Shown: positions 25,941-35,319, counted from the first letter of the stretch. The stretch is 64,000 bases of DNA from Niabella beijingensis (GCF_020034665.1 NZ_JAIQDI010000002.1:62001-126000), one strand, 5' to 3'. The notes: a model not told the origin generated them from the sequence alone. Numbers and translations: made by a program.

Positions 25941-26303
25941 ATGAAAAAATTAACCGCGCAGGAAGAGCAGCTGATGATTGCTGTATGGCAGATGGGAGAG
26001 GGGAATGTTAAAGCATTCATGGAGTTGCTTCCGGAGCAGCAACCCTATACCACCGTAGCATCCACCATCAAGAACCTGGAAAAAAAAGGATATGTCTCCA
26101 GCCGGTTGTTCGGCAATGTATATGTATACAAACCGGCGCTATCCGAGGAGGAATACAAGAAGCGTTTTATGGGTAATGTGGTAAAGGATTATTTCAGTAA
26201 TTCCTATAAAGAGCTGGTGAGTTTTTTTGTGGATCAGAAGAAATTGTCGGCTCAGGAGTTAAAGGATATCGTAAAGATGATTGAAAGCGGGAAGAAGAAA
26301 TAG
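25941..26303 (+). CDS. blaI: BlaI/MecI-family transcriptional repressor
   Basis: The 120-residue winged-helix repressor begins KKLTAQEEQLMIAVWQMGEGNVKAFMELLP and continues YTTVASTIKNLEKKGYVSSRLFGNVYVYKPALSEEEY, matching BlaI/MecI and their CopY relatives. The C-terminal helices form the dimer. In the known system the neighbouring membrane metalloprotease causes cleavage of the repressor and so derepression. The cleavage site is not evident by eye. In Bacteroidota most such pairs have no beta-lactamase nearby, and none is seen here. Confidence 0.93.
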   Translation: MKKLTAQEEQLMIAVWQMGEGNVKAFMELLPEQQPYTTVASTIKNLEKKGYVSSRLFGNVYVYKPALSEEEYKKRFMGNVVKDYFSNSYKELVSFFVDQKKLSAQELKDIVKMIESGKKK

Positions 26304-26402
26304 CAGTCAGCTATCCGTCTTCAGCAGTATGCACAACGGAGTTCCGGAGGCCTGATACCCGATCCCCGGAAACCCTGAACAATCAACCTTAAACATCTTC
26401 CA

Positions 26403-28763
26403 ATGCCTGTCATAATTGATTATATTCTTAAAGTAAGTATTTGTCTTGCTGTTGTATATCTCTTTTACCAGTTGTTTTTAAGGCGTCTTACCTTTTACGG
26501 CTGGAACCGCTGGTACCTGCTGGGGTACAGCGCACTGAGTTTTGTGATACCGCTGATCGACATCATGCCGGAGCTGCAACGGAAAGCGCTGGACCGGAAT
26601 GCCCTGGTGCAGCTGATACCGGTATTTGGTTTTTCACCCGAGGCCTCCGAAACTTCCCTGCTGGAATCATTGTCGGCCTGGGATTGGGTAATGGTTGCGG
26701 GAGTGCTTGGTTCGCTGGTACTGCTGCTGCGTTTTATGATCATGTTCCTGTCCTTTCTCCGGATCCGGAAAAAAGCACAGCTGATCTCCGATGACAATAC
26801 ACGCATTTACCAGCTGGATGAAGAAGTGCGGCCTTTTTCTTTTGGGAATGCCATCTTTATCAATACGGAACTGCACAGCGGCGAGGAGCTGGAAGAGATC
26901 ATCCGCCATGAATTTGTGCATGTGCGGCAGAAACACACCATCGATATTATCTGGAGCGAACTGCTATGCATCCTGCTTTGGTTCAATCCGTTTGTATGGC
27001 TGTTGCGTAAGAGCATTAAACAGAACCTGGAATTCCTGGCAGATAAGCAGGTGCTGCAAGGCGGCATGGATAAAAAAGAATACCAGTACCTGTTATTAAA
27101 AGTAATGGGTAATAAGCAGTTTGCTTTTGCCAATCATTTTAATTTTTCATCCCTGAAGAACAGGATCGCCATGATGAATACCATCCGGTCGGCAAAGATC
27201 CATCTCGCAAAATTTTTATTTTTGTTACCTGTGGTGGCGGTGTTGCTGCTGGCGTTCCGGAAAGAGATCAAAGAGGAAGCTCCTGCAATGATTGCCGGAA
27301 ATACGGGAAATGAAATGCAGCCATCCGGCAATACCGGAAATACTGCCTCCCTGGTGCCGGATAACGCAGACGATAAAAACGCCTTCTCTTACCTGGAAAA
27401 AGTGGCGGCAGCGAATGCATTAAAAAAACCGGTATATATTCTGGATTTGCGGCCGGTGGCACACGGCACGCTGCAGCAACTGCCGGAGACCTCGATCGGA
27501 TCGATTTCTATTTTAAAAGGAACCGCGGCGGTTGCGCAATATGGAAGCAAAGGCAAAAATGGTGTGATCGAGATCTTTTCAAAATCCTATGATAACGCCC
27601 ATTCCAACCTGTATTATCACAGCGATGCGGGCCTGCGGATAAAGCCGGGCAGAAAGGATACCGTTCCGCCGCTGTTTGTGATCGACGGGGTTAAAAAAGC
27701 AGTCAGCAACCTGAGCGGATTAAACCCGGATGAGATCCAGTCCATTGATGTGCTTAAAAACAGTTCTGCAACTTCTTTGTACGGGGATGAAGGAAAAAAT
27801 GGTGTGGTGCTGATAACCACAAAGAAGGGGTTTGCAGCTAAATCAGATTCTGCCGGAGGAAAAAAGGTCTTTGCCGGAACCGTTACGTATTCGTATCATA
27901 CCGGTGAGGGAACTGCAGCATCCGGCGGCGCTCCCTTAAAAGGAAAGGTTTCAGGGGTGACCATTGTGCAGCATAAGGTAACCACCTCCGGAGATGCGGT
28001 GTCAAAAACCACACAGGGTGCGGATGGCAGCAACCGTACACAAAAAGCTGCTTCAGGTATTACATTCCGCAATACTACCGGCAACGAAAAAGCACCGCTG
28101 TATGTGATCAATGGTCGTCCTGCAACCCAGGAGGCACTGTCAATAATTAATGGCCATAACATCGAGTCGGTGTCCATTGTAAAAGATGCTTCGGCACAAG
28201 CTCTTTATGGCGAAGCCGGCAGGAACGGTGTGGTGCTTGTAACCACCAAAACCGGCAGCACTTCCAAAAAGGATCCGCTCGAAGAAGTGACCGTAACAGG
28301 CTACGGAATAAAAAAAGAGAAAAATGAAGCGGATAATAAAAAGGAGCAGCCGGAACTGAAGCCGGTTATTGTGGAAGGGTATAAAAAGGAAAACAAAAAC
28401 GAATCAAAATCACTGCCGCCGACAACATACCGGCAGATGCCTTCCCGCTATAAGAACATTCCTGCAACCATCAGATACACCGATGCCGCGGCAACTGCTA
28501 CGGCTCGAAGCAGGGCCGCCCGTAATACTGCTGCCGTTCAGCGGGCGGGCAGCCGGGCGGCTACTACTTTAATCCTCCGCCCTGTGCCCGCTGAAAAGGC
28601 TGTTGCTAAAAACGAACCCCGGGTTACTTATCGTATTCAGGTTGACTATAGCGGGTCTATAAAAGAAACCGGACAAAACTCCGTTACTGATACCATCCGG
28701 GTATACGATAAGGTGGATCACAGTATCTTTTTTGAACGGAACCGTCAGCGATTACAGTTATAA
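26403..28763 (+). CDS. M56 (BlaR1/MecR1-type) membrane metallopeptidase fused to three TonB-plug-like units
   Basis: The 786-residue protein begins with BlaR1-like membrane helices (residues about 4-25, 35-53, 90-115, 275-290) and the zinc motif HEFVH at 169-173, with the third ligand region NLEFLADKQVL. Instead of a penicillin-binding sensor domain, the outer part carries three plug-like units: one around SIGSISILKGTAAVAQYGSK, a second with PPLFVIDGVKKAVSNLS, a third with APLYVINGRPATQEALS. Each ends in the type YGxxGKNGVVLITTK. An EEVTVTGYGIKKEK segment follows, then a basic, Thr/Ala-rich tail. The gene is 99 bases after blaI. The plug units may sense TonB-complex or outer membrane status (inference). 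Confidence 0.88.
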   Translation: MPVIIDYILKVSICLAVVYLFYQLFLRRLTFYGWNRWYLLGYSALSFVIPLIDIMPELQRKALDRNALVQLIPVFGFSPEASETSLLESLSAWDWVMVAGVLGSLVLLLRFMIMFLSFLRIRKKAQLISDDNTRIYQLDEEVRPFSFGNAIFINTELHSGEELEEIIRHEFVHVRQKHTIDIIWSELLCILLWFNPFVWLLRKSIKQNLEFLADKQVLQGGMDKKEYQYLLLKVMGNKQFAFANHFNFSSLKNRIAMMNTIRSAKIHLAKFLFLLPVVAVLLLAFRKEIKEEAPAMIAGNTGNEMQPSGNTGNTASLVPDNADDKNAFSYLEKVAAANALKKPVYILDLRPVAHGTLQQLPETSIGSISILKGTAAVAQYGSKGKNGVIEIFSKSYDNAHSNLYYHSDAGLRIKPGRKDTVPPLFVIDGVKKAVSNLSGLNPDEIQSIDVLKNSSATSLYGDEGKNGVVLITTKKGFAAKSDSAGGKKVFAGTVTYSYHTGEGTAASGGAPLKGKVSGVTIVQHKVTTSGDAVSKTTQGADGSNRTQKAASGITFRNTTGNEKAPLYVINGRPATQEALSIINGHNIESVSIVKDASAQALYGEAGRNGVVLVTTKTGSTSKKDPLEEVTVTGYGIKKEKNEADNKKEQPELKPVIVEGYKKENKNESKSLPPTTYRQMPSRYKNIPATIRYTDAAATATARSRAARNTAAVQRAGSRAATTLILRPVPAEKAVAKNEPRVTYRIQVDYSGSIKETGQNSVTDTIRVYDKVDHSIFFERNRQRLQL

Positions 28764-29228
28764 AGAAGGTCCGGCAAGGAGCATTTCGATGTGCGGAATA
28801 CCATCCTCGTCATATACATCACTTACGGTACCGAACCCCAGCGACTCATAGAATTTTTGAAGATACAGCTGGGCACTGATGCGGATGCTGTTTTTCCCGA
28901 ATTGCCGGTAACTGGCTTCTATGCTGCGTTTCATCAGTTCGCGGCCCAGTCCGTAAGCACGATGTGATGATGCAACAACCACCCTTCCGATAGAGGGCTC
29001 CTTATAGGAAACACCGGGAGGCAGCAACCGGGTATAAGCGGCCACCTGGTCCTTATCCATTCCCGTCACGTGCAGGGCGTTCACGTCTTTACCATCCACA
29101 TCCTGGTAGATGCTGGTTTGCTCCACTACAAAAACCGCAGCGCGTAATTGCAGGATCGCGTATAATTCGGTAAGCGTTAACTGGTCAAAAGATCTGCAGG
29201 CCCATTCAATAACCGGTTGTTGTTGCAT
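28758..29228 (-). CDS. elaA: GNAT N-acetyltransferase, ElaA family
   Basis: Starting at ATG 29228 (MQQQPVIEWACRSFDQLTL) gives 156 residues. The ElaA pattern is clear: ELYAILQLRAAVFVVEQTSIYQDVDGKD, AAYTRLLPPG, IGRVVVASSHRAYGLGRELM (acetyl-CoA pyrophosphate loop), and LYLQKFYESLGFGTVSDVYDEDGIPHIEM. The substrate is unknown. The start ATG overlaps the rarA stop (TAATG), so translation is coupled to rarA. The 3' end overlaps the convergent M56 gene by six bases. Confidence 0.9.
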   Translation of the reverse strand: MQQQPVIEWACRSFDQLTLTELYAILQLRAAVFVVEQTSIYQDVDGKDVNALHVTGMDKDQVAAYTRLLPPGVSYKEPSIGRVVVASSHRAYGLGRELMKRSIEASYRQFGKNSIRISAQLYLQKFYESLGFGTVSDVYDEDGIPHIEMLLAGPSL

Positions 29229-30481
29229 TAATAGTTGTATTTGTCTTTCCACAATTTTTTTAAATAATTCCGCAATTCGTTTTCTCTTGCATTATTACCC
29301 GGCTCGTAAAATGCAGCACCGGCGATCTTTTCGGGCAGATATTCCTGTTCGCTGAAATTGTTTTCAAAGCTATGGGAATATTTATAATCCTTCCCGTAGT
29401 CCAGCGACTTCATCAGTTTGGTGGGTGCATTGCGGATGTGCAGCGGCACGGGCAGATCCCCTGTTTTACTGACGGTTGCCAATGCGCTGTCGATGGCCAT
29501 ATAAGCGCTGTTGCTCTTTGGGGAAGAGGCCAGATAGATAGCGCATTGCGATAAAATGATCCGGGCTTCCGGATAGCCTATTTTATTTACGGCTTCAAAG
29601 GTGGCATTGGCCAGCAGGAGGGCGTTGGCATTGGCCATGCCGATGTCCTCGCTGGCGGAAATGACCATCCTGCGGGCGATGAACTTTATATCTTCCCCGC
29701 CTTCGATCATACGTGCCAGCCAGTAAACGGCAGCATTGGGATCACTGCCCCGGATGGATTTTATGAATGCCGAAATGATATCATAATGCTGTTCTCCTGT
29801 TTTGTCGTATAAGGCGATCTTTTTCTGGGCAATACGCATTACAGCATCATTGGTGATGATGGCCGGAACTTCGAGCGCATCGCAGATGATCTCAAAAAGA
29901 TTCAGCAGTTTCCGTGCATCCCCCCCGGAGATCGTTATAAGGGCCTCGGTCTCTTTCAGCTGTACGTTTTTATCCCGGATGGTCTCATCCGCTTCCATGG
30001 CCAGGTGCAGCAGTTTTATCAGATCTTTTTCCTCCAGCGCCTTTAACACATATACCTGGCACCGGCTCAGCAGGGCGCTGTTGACCTCAAAAGAGGGGTT
30101 TTCCGTTGTGGCGCCGATCAGGGTGATGATGCCTTTTTCGACCGCACCCAGCAAGGCATCCTGCTGGCCTTTGTTGAAGCGGTGGATCTCATCGATGAAC
30201 AAAATAGCACCGCGTGCTGCTGTGGCGGTGGCAATGGCATCCCGGATGTCCTTTACACCTGCGGAAATCGCACTTAATGAGAGGAAGGGCCGGTTCACGG
30301 AATGAGCGATGATCGTTGCGATGGTGGTTTTACCCACTCCCGGCGGGCCCCAGAGGATCATACTGGGGATATTTCCCGTGTCTATGGATTTCCGGAGAAT
30401 GCTTCCGTCTCCGGTAAGATGTTCCTGTCCTACCAGGTCTTTTAAGCTGTGCGGTCGCAACCTTTCTGCCAGTGGAGTCAT
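29228..30481 (-). CDS. rarA: Replication-associated recombination protein A (AAA+ clamp-loader-like ATPase)
   Basis: The 417-residue protein is a RarA/MgsA/WRNIP1 ATPase. MTPLAERLRPHSLKDLVGQEHL opens the protein. Walker A is WGPPGVGKTTIA, Walker B is ILFIDEIHRFNKGQQDALL, and the sensor is GATTENPSFEVNSALLSRCQV. The C-terminal tetramerisation region (ISAFIKSIRGSDPNAAVYWLARMIEGGED and so on) is complete. RarA acts at stalled forks and in repair. It has its own -7 box and is coupled to elaA downstream. Confidence 0.95.
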   Translation of the reverse strand: MTPLAERLRPHSLKDLVGQEHLTGDGSILRKSIDTGNIPSMILWGPPGVGKTTIATIIAHSVNRPFLSLSAISAGVKDIRDAIATATAARGAILFIDEIHRFNKGQQDALLGAVEKGIITLIGATTENPSFEVNSALLSRCQVYVLKALEEKDLIKLLHLAMEADETIRDKNVQLKETEALITISGGDARKLLNLFEIICDALEVPAIITNDAVMRIAQKKIALYDKTGEQHYDIISAFIKSIRGSDPNAAVYWLARMIEGGEDIKFIARRMVISASEDIGMANANALLLANATFEAVNKIGYPEARIILSQCAIYLASSPKSNSAYMAIDSALATVSKTGDLPVPLHIRNAPTKLMKSLDYGKDYKYSHSFENNFSEQEYLPEKIAGAAFYEPGNNARENELRNYLKKLWKDKYNY

Positions 30482-30503
30482 AATAGATCTGATTAAAAGC
30501 GTC

Positions 30504-30511
30504 CAAAGGTA
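30504..30511 (-). promoter_or_regulatory. Candidate -7 box of rarA
   Basis: On the minus strand TACCTTTG matches TAnnTTTG, and 19 bases upstream lies TTTT, one base from the -33 TTTG. It sits 23 bases before the rarA start. Confidence 0.55.
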
Positions 30512-30542
30512 ATACTAATTTATTTAGCAGAAAAACCGGCTG

Positions 30543-31391
30543 CTAGAGGTGCTGCTGCAGGAATGCCTTTGTCTTTTTAAATGTGTCGGTCAGCTCTGGC
30601 TCCCCCCAGCCATGACCGGCCTCGGGATAGATCACTTTTTGAAAAGGGACCTGCTGCTGTTGCAGTTTAGCGGCCAGCAGGTCGGCCTGCGACGCTGGTA
30701 CCAGCGGGTCCTTGCCTCCCTGAAAGAGCAGTGTAGCCGCCGCACCGCTACCTGCAAAATGGACAGGACTGGCCGCTTCATAACGATCCGGTACCTGGTC
30801 GGGAGTGCCCCCGATTACAGGAACCAGCAGCGGACCGGCCATTGCGGAATTGGTACGGTACAGCGCTGTAAGATCCGTAGGTCCTGCAATGGATATCACT
30901 GCCCTGCAATCACCGGTATGGTCCTGTTTATACGCGTGTAACAGGGCCAGATGCGCACCCGCACTTACGCCCAGGAGCGCCGTTGTAGCGGATACTGCGT
31001 ATGCTCTTCGCTTTGCATTGAAAAAATCAAGTGCAGCTTTCACATCATTTTCCTGGGTGGGAAACAGGTTGGTATTGTTTTTATACAGCCGGTAGTTGAG
31101 ATTGACAACGGCATAATCCGGAAGTTCCTTTGCCAGGTAGGTGGTGATAAAAGCATCAAACTCGGCTTTGTCGCCACCAGCCCAGGCGCCTCCATGGATC
31201 AGCACTAATACCCTGGTGGTGGAAGACGATCTGTTGGCAGGCAGATAGATATCCATCTTTTGTAAGGGATCATCGCCATAGGCCAGGTTTTTATACACAG
31301 CCGGTTCGGTGGCGGTAACGGGTGCACGATCGGTTTTGGAGCAGGAACAGATAAAAAAAAGAAGAAGGAATAAAAAGCCTGTATTTTTCAT
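30543..31391 (-). CDS. Lipoprotein alpha/beta-hydrolase (BD-FAE/carboxylesterase-like)
   Basis: The 282-residue product has the lipobox FICSC at its N terminus. The hydrolase core shows the oxyanion motif VLVLIHGGAWAGGDK, the nucleophile elbow GVSAGAHLAL, the acid region FQGGKDPLVPASQ and the catalytic His in YPEAGHGW. This is the pattern of hormone-sensitive-lipase-like and feruloyl/acetyl esterases. Membrane-anchored placement suggests release of short acyl groups from an outside substrate, which is unknown. It lies between the sterol-desaturase-like gene and rarA, all on the minus strand, but the gaps are wide enough for separate transcripts. Confidence 0.85.
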   Translation of the reverse strand: MKNTGFLFLLLFFICSCSKTDRAPVTATEPAVYKNLAYGDDPLQKMDIYLPANRSSSTTRVLVLIHGGAWAGGDKAEFDAFITTYLAKELPDYAVVNLNYRLYKNNTNLFPTQENDVKAALDFFNAKRRAYAVSATTALLGVSAGAHLALLHAYKQDHTGDCRAVISIAGPTDLTALYRTNSAMAGPLLVPVIGGTPDQVPDRYEAASPVHFAGSGAAATLLFQGGKDPLVPASQADLLAAKLQQQQVPFQKVIYPEAGHGWGEPELTDTFKKTKAFLQQHL

Positions 31392-31509
31392 ACGTTCGTA
31401 TTGGAGCCTTCCGGCAGGCGGGTTAAAAAAACAACGGAAACGGATCCGCTCCGGATCATCGTTTTTATTTCAGGAACCGCTTCAGCTGCTGCAAAAAGTT
31501 TACCAAAAA

Positions 31510-32751
31510 TTAAGCCGCGCGTCGACGCAGCACGGCTGTTATCAGTAACGAGAGAAGCAAATACCCTGCAACAAAGATCCAACCGCCCGTCATATAATTT
31601 TTCAGAAGGAACCAGTCATTGTAATGCCAGATAATGCCCGCACCACAGATGACTTTTAATCCTTCCCAGATCCAGGTAAAAGGATTCCCGTCCATCAGCT
31701 CTGCCAGGGCATATACAAAAAGAAAAATGAACAGGCCGTAATAAAAGATGCCGGGAGCGCCAATGGCGGCAATATTGCCAAACAGGAAGCAGATAAAAAA
31801 AAGGAGTGCTGCCAGCTGTATCCACAGCCAGGTCTTTACGGCAGGGGACAGATAGGGGTCGTATTTTTCGAACTGATAAACGTTTTCAATTTTATGGACG
31901 GGATATTTTTCGATCATATCCGGCGGACGCCAGCCGGTGGGCATCAGCCAGATGCGGAATTTATCCTTCCAGCTCCGGGTACGCCATGCATCTTTTATCA
32001 GCAGTGCCACATGCTGAAAATTTATTTTCACCGGGTTCCAGGTACTTACCGGGCGGGTAATGCCATATACCGGCGGCTTGTCCGGAAGTTCCTCCTGGTA
32101 AGTACCAAACAATTTATCCCAGAAAATAAAGATCTGTGAATAGTTTTTGTCAAGATATTCCGGGTTGATCGCGTGATGCACCCGGTGAAGGGAAGGCGTT
32201 ACGATAATCTTTTCGAGCACGCCCATTTTTTTTATAAACCTGGTATGATACCAGAACTGCGCAAACAGGTGAAGCGGTGCCACCACAGCGATCACCTTTG
32301 CCGGCACACCCAGCAGGGCGGCCGGCAGCAGGAAGATTACAAAAATATTGGCGAAGCCGGAAATGCTCTGGCGCAGGGCGCAGGCCAGGTTGAACTCTTC
32401 GCTGCTGTGGTGCACGAGGTGACCATTCCAGAAAAAATTATATTCATGTTGTATCCGGTGCACGCAATAGCCGGAAAAGTCGAGCACCATAAAAGCGATG
32501 ACATAAGTGAGCCAGGAGGTCTGCAGGTGCATCAGGGCCCAGTGGGTCACCATCCAGGAATAGGAATAGATCACGATACTTAAGCCCAGTACATCTTTGG
32601 TGATATTGGTAACACCGCTGAGCAGGCTGCTGATCACATCATTGGTGCGCATACCTTTCTGCTCCCGGTGCCAGGCATATCCCATTTCCAGCAGTACGAG
32701 TACCAAAAAAGAGGGGATGGCGATCAGTAATATTTTACCATATGTTTCCAT
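31510..32751 (-). CDS. Sterol desaturase / fatty acid hydroxylase superfamily membrane protein
   Basis: The 413-residue membrane protein carries the eight-histidine diiron signature: HRIQHEYNFFWNGHLVHHSSEEFN, a histidine near LFAQFWYHTR, and SLHRVHHAINP. Several helices surround these boxes. The wording near FWNGHLVHHSSEEFNLACALRQS and the extra C-terminal membrane domain of about 150 residues resemble alkylglycerol monooxygenase-like members, not plain sterol desaturases. The likely reaction is hydroxylation of a lipid chain or ether bond in the membrane; the substrate is not known. Confidence 0.87.
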   Translation of the reverse strand: METYGKILLIAIPSFLVLVLLEMGYAWHREQKGMRTNDVISSLLSGVTNITKDVLGLSIVIYSYSWMVTHWALMHLQTSWLTYVIAFMVLDFSGYCVHRIQHEYNFFWNGHLVHHSSEEFNLACALRQSISGFANIFVIFLLPAALLGVPAKVIAVVAPLHLFAQFWYHTRFIKKMGVLEKIIVTPSLHRVHHAINPEYLDKNYSQIFIFWDKLFGTYQEELPDKPPVYGITRPVSTWNPVKINFQHVALLIKDAWRTRSWKDKFRIWLMPTGWRPPDMIEKYPVHKIENVYQFEKYDPYLSPAVKTWLWIQLAALLFFICFLFGNIAAIGAPGIFYYGLFIFLFVYALAELMDGNPFTWIWEGLKVICGAGIIWHYNDWFLLKNYMTGGWIFVAGYLLLSLLITAVLRRRAA

Positions 32752-32830
32752 ATCAACAGCGTTACCAAATTTACTAAAATACCAGATGCCGTGCAGGATA
32801 TTTATGCGGATGCAGGTGCAGCCCGGGCAT

Positions 32831-32859
32831 AAAAAAAGGAGCCATTACGGCTCCCTTTT
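32831..32859. terminator. Terminator downstream of the GEVED/SdrD-like gene
   Basis: GGAGCC (32838-32843) pairs with GGCTCC (32849-32854). A7 on the left gives a U-run for the minus-strand gene ending at 32877, and TTTT lies on the right. Confidence 0.8.
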
Positions 32860-32876
32860 ATTTGGGGTACGAACGA

Positions 32877-35222
32877 TTAGTTGTCAGCAACGGCCTGAAC
32901 TGTTTTGGAGTATTTGGAAGTGCCGTCGGTATCGTACTGAACGATCCGGACAAACACTTTTTTTGCAGAGGGATCCAGTGCCTGGTCTGTCTTCTTACAG
33001 GAAACACCCATGGTTACCAGTCCGATAAAGCAGACCACGGAAAGCAGTTTCCGCCTGTTCTTCAGGAACAGTAATCCCAGGAACGCTATGGAGAACAGCG
33101 AAGCTCCCATCAATCCTGCGGCGGTATTTAATGAGCCCGAAACAGCATAGCTGAGCTCCTGGCTGGAGTTGCCGCCGGCAGCCTTTGTTTTTACTGTAGC
33201 CCATTTTACAAACTTCATTCCATCGGTGGAAACTTCCACATCAAAATGATGGTTGTTCTCTTCGGTTTCCGTTACCCAATTGACGGTCAGCTGGTCACCG
33301 CTGATCCGCGCATTGATCGCACCGAAATTCACCGCCAGCACCAGCGGGTACATGCCGAAGTTGACATGCTGGATGCCGGACTCAGGAACCGTACCGGTAA
33401 ACTTGATCTGGAAATCGGTTTTGTTACCAACAGGTGAAACATTGTTTCCTGCTTTTGTCAGATCCTTTCCGGTTTTTATATAGCCTACAGGAGGTGTGCC
33501 GGTGAGGTCGGACAGGGTGGTACCAACTGCAAGATCATGTGCCGTGGCCACCAGCCGAGCATTCAGATCGGTAAGACTCACATTGACGGGTACCTGTGTG
33601 ATGGTATAGGCTCCGTCCACTACGGGGGCTTTCTCAATGATCCTGTTGTCGGCATCGATCAGGTATACAAACATACCGGTGCCTGTGAAAACCGGTTCCG
33701 CCGCCTCCTGCAAGCCATTCTGATTCACGTCCTGGAAGATAACACCGGTTACCGGTGCATCGGGTACCCGGAGCAGGTGATCCTCTACTTCGCCGCCGGA
33801 TGCCACTCCGATGGATCCTTCATCAATGGCCGTTGATGTATTGTCGTCGGGGATGGCCTGCGCCAGCCGCAGGCGCATCGGGTAGCTTTTAAATGGCTGG
33901 AAGGTGCCCGGCAGGTTCGTGAAATTAAGTGTTACATTACCCGTCTGATTATTGGGGACATTTACGGCTGTACCTCTTTCACTGGCTTCAAAGATGCCGT
34001 TCTTGTTGATATCGATCCAGGCCCAGAGCGTACCGGCTGCGCCGGACTTGTTTTGCACGGGAATGGAGAAGGTTGCCTTGTTGGCCCCTGCAATGATGGT
34101 GGCTTTATAAGGATTGGGTAAACCGTCTTCATCTTTCAGATCGTGGATGTCGTCTCCCAGCAAGTCATCGCTGTAGAACTGGTCGGCATCATTATCTGCC
34201 AGTGTGCCGATCGTGAATTTAGGTGCATTCCTGTTGGCCAGGGATAAAGAAGCCAGTTTAATATCGGTACCGATAGCAGGTGCCCCGTTACTGAAAGAAA
34301 CATCCAGCTCATGGCTTACAGTGCCGTAAGAGAGCGGGGCATCACCAAAATCATAAGTGCCGATAAAGCCGATGGCAATGGCCTGTACGCCGCCGCCTTT
34401 CAGGTCTACATCGATCTGGTTGGCTCCCTGGGAGAACCAGATCATTTCACCTGGACCCTCGCCGGTTCTGTCCGGGTTATGCCCCATTACGGTTTTGCCG
34501 CCGTTGGAGACATTGGCCACCGTACGGAAAGAGGTAGACCGGTACGGACCTGCATATGCATTCTGAACCTTATCAAAAGCCTGCCATGCCGCAACGATTG
34601 CTGCTGCATCGCTGTTGCCTGCTGTAAAACTTTCGGATTCCCTGTAGGGGCTGGTAGGACTGCCGCCAAGCGACTCGGCACCAACCGCCACCATCCCAAG
34701 GATCGAAATGGGTTTATTGCCCAGGCGTGCGGTGACCGTCACCCTGAAGTTCACCCGCTGCCCGTCGGTAGCATTGCGGATACCGATCACGGAATTGTGA
34801 GCATCCACCTTATTGTCATATACATCGGAAAGCGGACTGGTCCTGTAATTATAGGAGCCGGTATATTGATTGGCATTGTTGATGGACTGGCTGAACCAGT
34901 TATACCCCGTCTTTACATCATCGTAAGGCCATTGTCCCGGCGTGTAGGATTCAAGATTATTATTGTTGTTGTTGATCTTGGTGATCTTAATCGTGTAAAC
35001 AATCCCCTGGGGAGTGTTGACAACGCGTTCTGCTCCGGAGGCGATGGCATCTCCGGGGCGGCCGTCGTCATTCACATCCCAGTTGATCCAATAGATACTT
35101 CCGCGGTAATTACCATTACCTCTTTTAGCTACGGAGGCTCCGAAGTACTGACCGAAAGTGGTGAAGGTGCTTAAGAAAAAGCATAGCAAGGTCCCTATCA
35201 CAGGGGCATGAATTTTTTTCAT
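32877..35222 (-). CDS. Large surface protein: CshA-like N-terminal domain, GEVED domain, SdrD-type repeat, membrane C terminus
   Basis: The 781-residue protein has a signal peptide (ATG 35222, MKKIHAPVIGTLLCFFLSTFTTFGQ). Residues about 30-290 resemble the non-repeat CshA adhesin domain (ANVSNGGKTVMGHNPDR, FSQGANQIDVDLKGGGVQAI). DFGDAPLSYGT starts the GEVED domain, ending GGEVEDHLLRV. An SdrD-B-like unit follows (TGVIFQDVNQNGLQEAAEPVFTG). Near the C terminus lies a hydrophobic helix, the basic KNRRK, a second hydrophobic helix ending in MGVSCKK, then about 35 polar residues. It probably acts in adhesion or cell-cell contact; the odd end is discussed as a finding. Confidence 0.8.
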   Translation of the reverse strand: MKKIHAPVIGTLLCFFLSTFTTFGQYFGASVAKRGNGNYRGSIYWINWDVNDDGRPGDAIASGAERVVNTPQGIVYTIKITKINNNNNNLESYTPGQWPYDDVKTGYNWFSQSINNANQYTGSYNYRTSPLSDVYDNKVDAHNSVIGIRNATDGQRVNFRVTVTARLGNKPISILGMVAVGAESLGGSPTSPYRESESFTAGNSDAAAIVAAWQAFDKVQNAYAGPYRSTSFRTVANVSNGGKTVMGHNPDRTGEGPGEMIWFSQGANQIDVDLKGGGVQAIAIGFIGTYDFGDAPLSYGTVSHELDVSFSNGAPAIGTDIKLASLSLANRNAPKFTIGTLADNDADQFYSDDLLGDDIHDLKDEDGLPNPYKATIIAGANKATFSIPVQNKSGAAGTLWAWIDINKNGIFEASERGTAVNVPNNQTGNVTLNFTNLPGTFQPFKSYPMRLRLAQAIPDDNTSTAIDEGSIGVASGGEVEDHLLRVPDAPVTGVIFQDVNQNGLQEAAEPVFTGTGMFVYLIDADNRIIEKAPVVDGAYTITQVPVNVSLTDLNARLVATAHDLAVGTTLSDLTGTPPVGYIKTGKDLTKAGNNVSPVGNKTDFQIKFTGTVPESGIQHVNFGMYPLVLAVNFGAINARISGDQLTVNWVTETEENNHHFDVEVSTDGMKFVKWATVKTKAAGGNSSQELSYAVSGSLNTAAGLMGASLFSIAFLGLLFLKNRRKLLSVVCFIGLVTMGVSCKKTDQALDPSAKKVFVRIVQYDTDGTSKYSKTVQAVADN

Positions 35223-35311
35223 ACTAAACTGGATTTACAAGTGGTGAATCGAATGTGTTGTCAAAGGATTATTGGTGCCGGTGCTCCTTTGTCATAGTTC
35301 TTATCTGGACG

Positions 35312-35319
35312 CAAAAGTA
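35312..35319 (-). promoter_or_regulatory. Candidate -7 box of the surface protein gene
   Basis: On the minus strand TACTTTTG matches TAnnTTTG, 89 bases upstream of the start codon, implying a leader of roughly 85 bases. No consensus TTTG is seen at the -33 position. Confidence 0.4.
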
